NCBI RefSeq assembly: GCF_000600975.2
Contig: NZ_KK088652.1
Span: forward strand, 396,233 to 460,232
Source of the DNA: Limimaricola hongkongensis DSM 17492
GTDB lineage: Bacteria > Pseudomonadota > Alphaproteobacteria > Rhodobacterales > Rhodobacteraceae
Reading direction: 5' to 3'
DNA length: 64,000 bases
Numbering within the stretch: position 1 is the first letter of the stretch; every line of letters begins with the position of its first letter. Shown here piece by piece: positions 37,642 to 46,256 of the stretch. The notes below the pieces were generated by a model. It was not told the DNA's origin, searched no databases, and saw only the letters and a list, made by a program, of their open reading frames with translations. The position numbers and the translations under genes were made by a program.

Positions 37642-37745
37642 GCGCGCCCAGCACCGCCGCCGCACCGCGCGATGGGGGGCTTATTCTCGCCGCGGTTTTC
37701 GGTCTATTCTTGGCGGCGAATGAACCGGTTACGGGATAGGCGAAA

Positions 37746-38669
37746 ATGGGCGAGCGCAGCAGACGGGATGGCCGCAAGCGGCTCGGGGCGGGCGCGCGCG
37801 CGGCGATCCTCGACCGGATCGCGGCGCTTGAACGGCCCGCCGCGCCCAAGCCCGCCGCGCCCGCCGCCGAACCGCCCGATCCGACCCTGCGCGCGCTGCG
37901 CGCCGCGGTGCTGGGCGATGCCGAACCCGACACGCATCTGCCGCAGCTGCATGACCCGTGGAACAATCTGCGCCGCATCCCCGTCGACGAGGCGCTGCTC
38001 GAGGACAATCTCGTCATCACCGCGAGCCGCCGCGACCCGGCCCATGCCGCCTTCGACCTGCTGCGCACCCGGACGTTGCAGGCGCTCGACGAGCATGGCT
38101 GGAGCCGGGTGGCGATCACCTCGCCGACCCGCGGCTGCGGCAAGTCCTTCACCGCCGCCAATCTCGCCATCGCGATGGCCCGCTACGAGAACCGGCGCAC
38201 CGTGCTGCTCGATCTCGACATGCGCGCGCCGGGGCTGTCGCAGATGCTCGGCGCGCCCGCCCCCGCGCCCATCGCCGACTGGCTGCGCGGCACCACGCCG
38301 AGCGCCACGCAGCTGCAACGGGTCGGGCAGAACCTTCTGGGCATCGGCGGTCTCGCGGTCGGGCTCAACGACCGGGTCGAAACCTACCCGGCCGAGCTTT
38401 TGCAGGACCCCAAGGCGGGACAGGTGCTCGACCGGATGGAGGCGGAGTTCGCCCCCGACGCGGTGCTGTTCGACCTGCCGCCGGCGTTGTCGAATGACGA
38501 CGTGACCGCGTTTCGCGACCGCTATGACTGCGTGCTGATGGTGGTGGGCGCCGGGCACAACAGCGCCGAACAGATCCGCGAGGCGGTGCGCCGCATCGGC
38601 GCGGACAAGCCGGTCCTCGGCATGGTGCTCAACCGGGCCGAGGAGGAACGCGCCTCCGGCACCGGCTGA
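37746..38669 (+). CDS. CpsD/CapB-like chain-length regulating ATPase, no Tyr cluster
   Basis: A 307-aa MRP/MinD-type ATPase, the cytoplasmic partner of Wzz in split systems. It has Walker A SPTRGCGKSFTAANLA, Walker A' VLLDLDMRAPGLSQML and Walker B AVLFDLPPALS. BY-kinases normally end in a Tyr-rich tail; this one ends RAEEERASGTG with none, so autophosphorylation of that kind is unlikely. It is convergent with the wzz-like gene, 5 bases apart, so the two halves are encoded tail to tail. Confidence 0.85.
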   Translation: MGERSRRDGRKRLGAGARAAILDRIAALERPAAPKPAAPAAEPPDPTLRALRAAVLGDAEPDTHLPQLHDPWNNLRRIPVDEALLEDNLVITASRRDPAHAAFDLLRTRTLQALDEHGWSRVAITSPTRGCGKSFTAANLAIAMARYENRRTVLLDLDMRAPGLSQMLGAPAPAPIADWLRGTTPSATQLQRVGQNLLGIGGLAVGLNDRVETYPAELLQDPKAGQVLDRMEAEFAPDAVLFDLPPALSNDDVTAFRDRYDCVLMVVGAGHNSAEQIREAVRRIGADKPVLGMVLNRAEEERASGTG

Positions 38670-38674
38670 CCCGA

Positions 38675-39943
38675 TCAGGCCGGGCGGTTGCGCCGCCAGA
38701 AGCGCAGGCCACGGCCGAGCCGCCCCCAGATCCCGAGAAACCGCCCGGCCTCGCGGTGGCGCACGCGCCGCGCATGGCGCCGCGCCTGCCGCCGGTCGAG
38801 CTCGGGGATCACCACCACGGGCCGCACGCCCAGCGCCCGTTCGAGCTGGGCCGCGCTGCGGATCTGCGGGTTCACCGCCTCGAGCGACAGGGCCATCCCC
38901 AGCGCGGCGAGCAGCACCCCCACCCCGCCCGCCATGGCCAGCTTGCGGCGCGAGGAGGAGGAGGCGTAATCGGGCGCCACCGCCTCTTCGAGGATCTCGA
39001 AGCGCGTGGTCTCGTCCCGGCTTTCGAGCAGCTGCGCCATCGCCGCTTCGGCCCGCCGCCCGGTCACGGCAGAGAGCGCCTGCTGAAGCTGGTCGCGGCG
39101 GCGGATGAAATCATTGTAACGCCGCTCGGTCTCGGGCGCGGCGGCGAGCGCGGCCTCGATCCGGGCGATGTTGTCGGTGATCAGCCGGCGCTGCTGTTCA
39201 AGCAGGGCGCGGCGGCGCGTCACCTCCTCTTCGCGCAACCGGTCGGAGCCGGTCTCGAAGGCGATGATCTGCTGTTCGATATCGATGCGCTGGGCCACCA
39301 GCCGCGACAGCTGATCGCGCTGCGCGGGCAGGCTGCCGGGCAGCGCGTCGAAATTCGCCTCCTGGAAACGGGCGAAATCGGCCTCCAGCGCGGCGAGCCG
39401 CTTTCCGAGCCGCGCCTCCTCGCTTTCATAGAACTCCAGCGTCCGCGCGGCCCGGCCCTCGCGCCGGTTCTGCGCGACCGAGACGATCTCGTTGAGCACG
39501 GCGTTGGCGACGTCGGCCGCGAGCCGGGCCTCGCCCAGCTCGACCGTGATCGACAGGCCAGACGGTACGGTTTCGGGCCGCCAGGCCAGCGCCGGATCCA
39601 CCAGCTTGGTGATCTCGATCGCGTCGCGGGTCTGGGCCAGACGCTCATTCGCGGCGAGATCGGGAAACAGCCCGAACCGCTCCGCGAGACCGAGCACGGT
39701 GGCGCGCGCCATCACCTGCTGTTCGATCAGGTCGAGCTGCGTGTCGGCGGCGCTGGCGGCCTCGCGGCCCGAATCGACCAGCGGTGTCTCGATCTGGATC
39801 ACCGCCGTCGCCTCATAGGCGGGCGGACGGGTCAGCGCGAACCACAGCACGAAGGGAATCCCGAGCGCGCAGACAAAGGCGATCACCCAGGCCTGGCGGC
39901 GCAGCGCACCGCGCAGGTCGCGCAGCGTGGCAAGATACTCCAT
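38675..39943 (-). CDS. Wzz/ExoP-type polysaccharide chain-length determinant
   Basis: A 422-aa inner-membrane co-polymerase. The first helix is QAWVIAFVCALGIPFVLWFA (~18-37), then a periplasmic region with long coiled coil (roughly 160-330: EARLGKRLAALEADFARFQE and similar), and a second helix LAMAGGVGVLLAALGMALSL near 350. A basic cytoplasmic tail follows, with no ATPase domain, matching the separate CpsD-like gene. It sets polymer length with the Wzy polymerase. ATG 39943 is chosen because the Wzz domain starts there. Confidence 0.9.
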   Translation of the reverse strand: MEYLATLRDLRGALRRQAWVIAFVCALGIPFVLWFALTRPPAYEATAVIQIETPLVDSGREAASAADTQLDLIEQQVMARATVLGLAERFGLFPDLAANERLAQTRDAIEITKLVDPALAWRPETVPSGLSITVELGEARLAADVANAVLNEIVSVAQNRREGRAARTLEFYESEEARLGKRLAALEADFARFQEANFDALPGSLPAQRDQLSRLVAQRIDIEQQIIAFETGSDRLREEEVTRRRALLEQQRRLITDNIARIEAALAAAPETERRYNDFIRRRDQLQQALSAVTGRRAEAAMAQLLESRDETTRFEILEEAVAPDYASSSSRRKLAMAGGVGVLLAALGMALSLEAVNPQIRSAAQLERALGVRPVVVIPELDRRQARRHARRVRHREAGRFLGIWGRLGRGLRFWRRNRPA

Positions 39944-40058
39944 GACCGACTCCCGTTCGTCGCAAAGGGCCGAAACCCTCCGCGCCGGTCCAATTGCCGC
40001 CACACCCAAGCCACAATCTAGGCCTTCCGGTGACATCCGACCATGGCAAAGCGCCCGG

Positions 40059-40733
40059 TCAACTCAGTGTTGCGCCACCCGAAACCGGCCCCGGCCCGAC
40101 GGGCGCCCGCATGACCACCACGAAGCGGCCCGCGCAGCGCGCCCAGCCCCCGTGGAACGCGGTGCCCGGCGCGTGGGGTCCGGCCCGATGCCGCAGCCGC
40201 GCCACGACCCGGTCGCCATCGCGCGCGATCCGCATCGCGTCGAAGCCCAGCATCCGGCGGCTGGCCGGAAACTGCGCCTTGAAGGCGGCTTCCTTGACGC
40301 AGAACACCAACCGCGCCGCGAGGCCGGGCGCAAGCCCCGTCGCCGCCAGCTCCTCTGCATCGGCGATCTCCGGCCAGAGCCCCGGTTCGATCGGCAGCGC
40401 GGGTTCGATGTCGATCCCGATTTCGGGGCCGCCGCGGCACAGCGCCGCCACGGCCAGCGCGTCGTCATGGCTGATCGAGCCGCAGAGCCCCTCGGGCCAG
40501 ACCGGGGCCCGGTCCGCGCCCATCGGTACCGCCATTGGCGCGTGGCCAAGGCGGCGCATGGCGGCGCGCGCCGCCGCGCGCCCGGCGGCGAACCCGGCCC
40601 GCCGCGCCGGGCGGGCCCGCGTCATCGCCGCCGCCTCTTCGGGCCAGCACGCGCCGCCCGCCCCCACCGGCACCATGGCCGCCGCGACGCCCGCGCCGCC
40701 CAGCCGCTCGATCACCGCCACGAGGTCAGACAT
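40059..40733 (-). CDS. 4'-phosphopantetheinyl transferase (EntD/Sfp class)
   Basis: A 224-aa enzyme that moves the phosphopantetheine arm from CoA to a Ser of carrier proteins. The metal-binding motif is IGIDIEPAL, with the second motif FCVKEAAFKAQF and the upstream substrate motif GSISHDDALAVAAL, the order seen in EntD-like forms. It overlaps the end of the NRPS gene by 8 bases, so it is made with the proteins it presumably activates: the PCP of the NRPS and the ACP of the PKS. Confidence 0.93.
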   Translation of the reverse strand: MSDLVAVIERLGGAGVAAAMVPVGAGGACWPEEAAAMTRARPARRAGFAAGRAAARAAMRRLGHAPMAVPMGADRAPVWPEGLCGSISHDDALAVAALCRGGPEIGIDIEPALPIEPGLWPEIADAEELAATGLAPGLAARLVFCVKEAAFKAQFPASRRMLGFDAMRIARDGDRVVARLRHRAGPHAPGTAFHGGWARCAGRFVVVMRAPVGPGPVSGGATLS

Positions 40734-43700
40734 GGCCCAGCCGCCGCGCCCGCAATTGCCTGCGCCGCGCCATCATCTCCTCGCGCGTGCCCTGCGCCGG
40801 GACGGGCGCGGGCGCCTCGGTGCCCGCGGGCGCGATCTCGGTCTCGATCCGCGCCACGAGATCGCCCAGCCGCGGCAGACCGAAGATATCGGTGATCTTC
40901 AGCCCCGGCACGCCGATCCGGTCGCGGATCTCGCGATGCGCCCGCACCGCCAGCAGCGAATGCCCGCCAAGATCGAAGAAGCTGTCGCCGGGAGCCAGCT
41001 CCTCCACGCCGAGCAGCTCGCGCCAGATCGCCGCGACCGCCGCCATGGCTTCGCCGCGCCGGGGCGCGGGTGCAGGGGCCGGACGCGGGGCGACGGGTGG
41101 GTCTGCCCGCCTGGCCTGCGCCAGCGGCGCGGGCATCGCCGCGCGGTCGGTCTTGCGGTTGGGCGTCAGCGGAAACCGCTCGAGCGTCACGATCCGCGCG
41201 GGCACCATGATCGCCGGCAGCCGCGCCCCGAGCGCGCGGCGCAGCGCCGCCTCGTCGATCGGCGCCGTGGTTTCGAGATAGGCGACGAGGCGGAGATCGC
41301 CGGGCCGATCCTCGCGCAGGACGGCGACGCTGGGGCCGTGCCGCGATATCGCGTCCAGCGCCGCCTCGACCTCGCCCAGCTCGATCCGGTGGCCGCGCAG
41401 CTTCACCTGCCCATCGGCGCGGCCGATGAAGTCGAGCATCCCGTCGGCGCGCCAGCGCGCGAGATCGCCGGTGCGATAGATCCGCGCCCCGGCCACGAAG
41501 GGATCGGGGCGAAACCGCTCTTCGGTGAGATCCCCCCGGTTCCAGTAGCCGCGCGCCACGCCGGCGCCGCCGATCCACAGCTCTCCCTCCTGCCCGACCG
41601 GGCAAGGGCACATGTCCGCATCCAGCACATAGGTCCGCGTGTTGCGGATCGGCCGCCCGATGACCGGGGGCTGCACCCCGGGCCCGATCGTGGCGCTGGC
41701 CGACCAGACCGTGGTTTCGGTCGGCCCGTACATGTTCTCCAGGTGCCCGACACCGGCATCGCGCAGCTCCCCGGCCAGCGCGGCGGGCAGCGCCTCGCCC
41801 CCCACCAGCATGTGGCGCAGGCGCCCGAGTGCCGCGCGGCTGACCTCGTCGGCGACCAGCATCCGCGCCATCGAGGGCGTGCATTGCATGTGGGTGATGC
41901 CGTGACGCCGGATCTGCGCCGCGATGGAGCGGTCGCGGGCGGGCGGGGCCGTCTCGCGTGAGGACGAGGTGACCAGTTCCGCAAGACGCGGCAGCCCCTC
42001 CATCACCCGCTCGGGCGCGAGACCGAAATCGATCAGGCAGGCGATCTCGTCGACCCCGATCGCGTGCAGCTGCGCGCAGCGCGCGCGCCCGTCCTCGATC
42101 GTGCCGAACAGGCCCTGCTCCTCGAAATACCGCTCGAAGGCGTGGTCGAGCACCGCCGCCTCCTCCTCGGGCGTCAGCGCGGCGGGATCGACCGCGCCGT
42201 TCGCGCCGCGCCGGAACGCCGGAAAGGCCGCGGCATGACGCGCGATCAGCCCGGCCGCCGAACGCAGGTAATCGGTCATCGGCCCACGCGCCGCCGCGCG
42301 CGCGGCGTCTCGGCTCTCGTCGAGATAGGCGTGCAGCATCACCGTCACCCGCCGCGTCGCCGGATCATGCCCGGCCTCGGCCAGAGCGGCGCGCCATTCG
42401 ATGATGCGCCGCCCGAGATCCTCGACGCTCTGGCCCAGCAGATGCGTCAGCACGTTGGCCCCCATCAGCCCCGCCTCGCGCCAGCTTTGGGGGTTGCCCG
42501 CGATGGTGATCCACAGCGGCAGCTCCGCCGAGACCGGGCGCGGGCGGGTCAGCACCTCGTGCATCTCTCCGTTCGCATCGGCAAAGGCCACCGGCTCGCC
42601 GCGCCACAGCTTGCGCACCGCCTGCACCGCCGCGCCCAGCGCGGCGCGGTTGGCGGGCGGCGCGGCCTCGGGGCGCAGCACGAAATCCTGCGGCTGCCAG
42701 CCCGCCGCCAGCGCCAGACCGGCGCGCCCGCCCGACAGCCGGTCGATCACCGCCCAATCCTCGGCGATCCGCGCCGGGTGGTGCAGCGGCGCCACGCAGC
42801 TGCCCGCCCGGATCGCCACGCGCGAGGTGACGGCCGCCACCGCCGCGCCGGTCACCGCCGGGTTGGGATAGGCCGCGCCAAAGCCGTGGAAATGCCGCTC
42901 GGGCGTCCAGACCGCCTCGAAGCCATGCGCATCGGCAAAGCGCGCCCCGTCGAGCAGGAGCGCGTAATCGCCCGTGTCGCTCTCCTCGTGGCCCCAGTAG
43001 AACAGGCTCAGCGACGGACCCGCCCCGGCGGTCGCGGCGGTTGGCGCCACCGGCCCCGAAGAGGTGATCATGCGCTCCGCATCGCCCTGGATCACCAGCG
43101 TGACGCCGCGCGACAGCGACCAGAACAGTTCGAGCACCGAGATGTCGAAGGAGATCGAGGTCACCGCGAGCAGCGCATCGCCCGGCCCGTGTGGCACCCT
43201 TTCGTCCATGCCTTCGAAGAAGTTCAACACGTGGCGATGCTCGATCATCACCCCCTTGGGGCGGCCGGTCGAACCGGAGGTGTAGATGAGATAGGCGAGG
43301 TCGTCCCCCGCCGCCAACTCCCCGAGCGGCGCATCGGAGGCGCGCGCCAGCCTCGCATCGTCGAGCCGCAGCACCTGCGCCGGACCGGGCGGCAGGGTCG
43401 CGGCGAGCCCGGCTTCGGTGATCACGATCCCGGCGGCGCTGTCATCGAGATAGAGCGCGATCCGCTCCGCCGGATAGCCCGGATCGAGCGGCAGGTAGGC
43501 CGCGCCGGTCTTGAGCACCGCGAGCAGCGCCACGACCATTTCGGCCGAACGGTTCAGGTAGAGCCCGACGCGCGTGCCCGGCCCCGCCCCCATGTCGCGC
43601 AGCACCCGCGCCATGCGGTTCGCGCGCGCCTCGAGCGCCGCGTGGCTGAGCCGCTCCTCGTTGAAAATGAGCGCCGTGCCGTCCGGGTCGGCCCCGGCTT

Positions 43701-45270
43701 GCGCCGCGATGGCGGCGTGGATCGTGCCGCCGGGCACCGGCCCCTCGGTGGCGTTCCACGTCTCTATCAGCAGCGCCGCCTCGTCGGGCGGCAGCGCGGG
43801 CAGCGCGGCGCTGGGCGTGTCGGCCCCCGCCCCCATCAGCGCCGTCAGGCGCCCGGCCAGAAGGTCGAGCGCGCCGGGCAGCAGCGCGCCGCCTTCGGCC
43901 CAAAGCGTCGCGGTTTCGGGATCGAAACCCAGCCGCGCGCCGCGGGGCCGCCCCGGCCCCAGCGCCAGAACCGGCGGGACCACGCCGATCCGCACCGGCA
44001 GATCCGCCGCGAACCCGCCTTCGGCGCGCGCGGCGTCGATCTCGGGCTGCAACCGCGCCGCGATCCGGGCGAGCGTTTCCTCGGGGGTGGGCGCCAGCCG
44101 CAGCGGCACCCAGCCCGACACATGCGGATCCTCCGCGCCCGGCAGGCCAAGCGCGACATCCACCGCGCCATCGCACAGCCGTGCCGCCAGAACGGCCCAG
44201 GCGGCGGCGCGCAGGGCGGGAGAACCGGGAAGATCGAGGATGCGGCGCTCCTCTGGCAGGTTCCGGGGGGCCGGTCGCGCGACCAGCCCCGGCAGCGCGG
44301 CGGGACGCAGCTCTTCGAGCCGCGCGCGCCAGGCGGGCTCGGCCCGCGCCACGGATGCCATGCGGGCGGTCAGCCCCGCCGCGTCATGGATCGGCGGCAG
44401 GCGGGTGCCGGGAGCGGGCAGCACGGGCGGCGCGCCATCGAGGCCCCGCAGCCCCGACAGGCGCAGCACGCCATCCTCGAACACCAGCTCCAGCGCGTCG
44501 CCCGCGACGGCGCGCACCGTTCCCGGCGGTTCGGGCTGCGGGTCCGTGGCGCTGCGCTGCGCCGCGCCGATCAGCAGCAGCCCGCCCGCATGCGCAATCT
44601 TGGGGCAGCAGAGCGGGTTGGGATGCGCCCCGTGATCGAGCGCCCGCACCAGCCGCAGCGCCGCCTCGGCCGGCCCGCGCCCGTCGATCAACGCATCGGC
44701 GCGCGGCCGGTCGGCGGCGCGGTGCCTGTGGCCCATGATCGCGCATTGCGGCCTGCGCCGCAGGCCGTGGCGCATCTGCTCGAACAGCTCGGGCAGCGTC
44801 TCCAGCGCCGCCGCGAAACAGCGCGCGTTGAGGCTCTGGGCGGTGTCGTCCGGCGCGATGTCGAAATCGCGCCGCACGAGGATGTCGCCCGCATCCACCC
44901 CCGCCGTCATCAGGTGCCAGGTGACGGCGTGGCGGCACGCGCCGTCGAGCAGCGCCCAGACCGGCGCGTTGCGGCCCGCCCGTTCGGGCAGCGGGCCGTC
45001 GTGGAAATTGATCGCGCCCGAGGCAAAGCGCGCCAGCGCCGCGCCGGGCAGGATGTCGAGATTGCCGGCGCTGATCAGCCAGTCGATGCCATCGGGCAGC
45101 GTATCGAGCCGGTCGGGATCGTGCAGCGCGATGCCCTGCTCGGCGGCAAAGGCGCAAAGCGGCGCGTAGCGGCTGACCACCAGCGCCAGGCGCAGCCCGG
45201 CCTCCTGCGCCATGCGCGCGGTCTCCAGGCTCAGCGCGGTGGAGCCCACGAGGGCGATGCTGTCGCTCAT
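40726..45270 (-). CDS. NRPS: formyltransferase - adenylation domain split by luciferase-like monooxygenase - PCP
   Basis: A 1514-aa initiation-type NRPS. Residues 1-300 are a formyltransferase domain with N88, H90 (INFHDGPLP) and D126 (AGVDAGDILV). Residues ~340-490 look like the remnant of a condensation domain without HHxxxDG. The adenylation domain runs ~500-735 (YTSGSTGRPKGV, FDISVLELF) and resumes ~1105-1385 (NMYGPTETTVW, YRTGDL, NRKTDR with the catalytic Lys). Between them, ~745-1095, is a luciferase-like FMN monooxygenase (LSLFYWGHEESDTGDY, EAVWTPERHFHGFG) of the MupA/Atu3671 type. The PCP is ~1405-1475 (FFDLGGHSLL, Ser1438). There is no thioesterase. Asp in FDIS suits an alpha-amino acid; which one is unknown. 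Confidence 0.94.
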   Translation of the reverse strand: MSDSIALVGSTALSLETARMAQEAGLRLALVVSRYAPLCAFAAEQGIALHDPDRLDTLPDGIDWLISAGNLDILPGAALARFASGAINFHDGPLPERAGRNAPVWALLDGACRHAVTWHLMTAGVDAGDILVRRDFDIAPDDTAQSLNARCFAAALETLPELFEQMRHGLRRRPQCAIMGHRHRAADRPRADALIDGRGPAEAALRLVRALDHGAHPNPLCCPKIAHAGGLLLIGAAQRSATDPQPEPPGTVRAVAGDALELVFEDGVLRLSGLRGLDGAPPVLPAPGTRLPPIHDAAGLTARMASVARAEPAWRARLEELRPAALPGLVARPAPRNLPEERRILDLPGSPALRAAAWAVLAARLCDGAVDVALGLPGAEDPHVSGWVPLRLAPTPEETLARIAARLQPEIDAARAEGGFAADLPVRIGVVPPVLALGPGRPRGARLGFDPETATLWAEGGALLPGALDLLAGRLTALMGAGADTPSAALPALPPDEAALLIETWNATEGPVPGGTIHAAIAAQAGADPDGTALIFNEERLSHAALEARANRMARVLRDMGAGPGTRVGLYLNRSAEMVVALLAVLKTGAAYLPLDPGYPAERIALYLDDSAAGIVITEAGLAATLPPGPAQVLRLDDARLARASDAPLGELAAGDDLAYLIYTSGSTGRPKGVMIEHRHVLNFFEGMDERVPHGPGDALLAVTSISFDISVLELFWSLSRGVTLVIQGDAERMITSSGPVAPTAATAGAGPSLSLFYWGHEESDTGDYALLLDGARFADAHGFEAVWTPERHFHGFGAAYPNPAVTGAAVAAVTSRVAIRAGSCVAPLHHPARIAEDWAVIDRLSGGRAGLALAAGWQPQDFVLRPEAAPPANRAALGAAVQAVRKLWRGEPVAFADANGEMHEVLTRPRPVSAELPLWITIAGNPQSWREAGLMGANVLTHLLGQSVEDLGRRIIEWRAALAEAGHDPATRRVTVMLHAYLDESRDAARAAARGPMTDYLRSAAGLIARHAAAFPAFRRGANGAVDPAALTPEEEAAVLDHAFERYFEEQGLFGTIEDGRARCAQLHAIGVDEIACLIDFGLAPERVMEGLPRLAELVTSSSRETAPPARDRSIAAQIRRHGITHMQCTPSMARMLVADEVSRAALGRLRHMLVGGEALPAALAGELRDAGVGHLENMYGPTETTVWSASATIGPGVQPPVIGRPIRNTRTYVLDADMCPCPVGQEGELWIGGAGVARGYWNRGDLTEERFRPDPFVAGARIYRTGDLARWRADGMLDFIGRADGQVKLRGHRIELGEVEAALDAISRHGPSVAVLREDRPGDLRLVAYLETTAPIDEAALRRALGARLPAIMVPARIVTLERFPLTPNRKTDRAAMPAPLAQARRADPPVAPRPAPAPAPRRGEAMAAVAAIWRELLGVEELAPGDSFFDLGGHSLLAVRAHREIRDRIGVPGLKITDIFGLPRLGDLVARIETEIAPAGTEAPAPVPAQGTREEMMARRRQLRARRLGHV

Positions 45271-46250
45271 GCCGCATCGTCCTTTGCCTTGTCGCGCAGG
45301 GGCCGCGCCGCGCGAAGCCCGCGCAGTTCGTGCCGCGCCAGATCGCGCAGGAAGCGCGGCGGGTCGCCCGGATCGCGGCGCATCACGAGACAGCGCAGCC
45401 GATGCGCCCCGCCCGCGCAAAGATGCGCCAGCGTCGCCGCCCCGGCCCCGGCGCGGCCATGATGCTTGCGGAAATAATGCCGCCGCGAGGCGAACCAGTA
45501 ATCGGGCACCCGGCGCCAGTCGCGCATGCCCGTCGAGACCGAGCCGATATGGGTGACATGGCTGTCGCGCACGAAATGCGTCTCGAACCCGGCCGCCCGC
45601 GCCCGGCGGCACAGGTCGGTTTCCTCGAAATAGAGAAAGAAGGTCTCGTCGAAGCCCTGGACCCGGTCGAGCACCTCGCGGCGCAGCATCAGGCTCGCCC
45701 CGGCGACCCAGTCGACCCGGCAGCTATGCTCGGGGATCTCGATCCAGACCTTGCGCCGCGCCAGCAGCCGCGAGGCCGGGCCAAAGCGCAGCGCGCTCTC
45801 GATCTCGGACCAGACCGACGGGAACCGGAACGCCGCCGGGTGCGGCACCCCGTCATCGCCGCGGATCATGCTGCCCGCGAGACCGGCCTCGGGATGCGCG
45901 TCGAGATGCGCGATCAGCGCCGCCACGGCGCCGGGATCGGGAAAGGCGTCGGAGTTGAGGATATAGACGAAATCGGGCCGCGCGCCGTCGGCAAGCCCGG
46001 CGCGGATGCCCGCGTTGTTGCCCGCGCCAAAGCCGCCATTGCGCCCCGCCTGAACCACCCGCACCCGCGGCGCCCAGCCGCGCGCGGCGACGCCCGCGCG
46101 CAGCTTTGCCTCGGAGCCGTCGCCCGAAGCATTGTCGACGATCACGATGCCGCCCTCGATGCCCTGCATCGCCGCCAGCGCGCTTTCGGCGGCGCGCAGC
46201 GTCATGTCGGGGGTGCGCCAGTTCAGGATCACCGTCAGCAGTCGTGTCAT
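45267..46250 (-). CDS. Family 2 glycosyltransferase, rhamnosyltransferase-like
   Basis: A 327-aa GT-A enzyme with ILNWRTPDMTLRAAESALAA, VIVDNASGDGSEAKLRA, the NGGFGAGNNAGIR stretch and VYILNSDAFPDPGA as DxD equivalent, then ETFFLYFEETDLCRRARAAG. This pattern is typical of WbbL-like rhamnosyl and related transferases. It lies between the PKS and NRPS genes, starts 6 bases after the PKS stop, and overlaps the NRPS start by 4 bases. That makes a sugar-transfer step part of the same transcript as the assembly line. Confidence 0.92.
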   Translation of the reverse strand: MTRLLTVILNWRTPDMTLRAAESALAAMQGIEGGIVIVDNASGDGSEAKLRAGVAARGWAPRVRVVQAGRNGGFGAGNNAGIRAGLADGARPDFVYILNSDAFPDPGAVAALIAHLDAHPEAGLAGSMIRGDDGVPHPAAFRFPSVWSEIESALRFGPASRLLARRKVWIEIPEHSCRVDWVAGASLMLRREVLDRVQGFDETFFLYFEETDLCRRARAAGFETHFVRDSHVTHIGSVSTGMRDWRRVPDYWFASRRHYFRKHHGRAGAGAATLAHLCAGGAHRLRCLVMRRDPGDPPRFLRDLARHELRGLRAARPLRDKAKDDAA

Positions 46251-46256
46251 CGCGCG

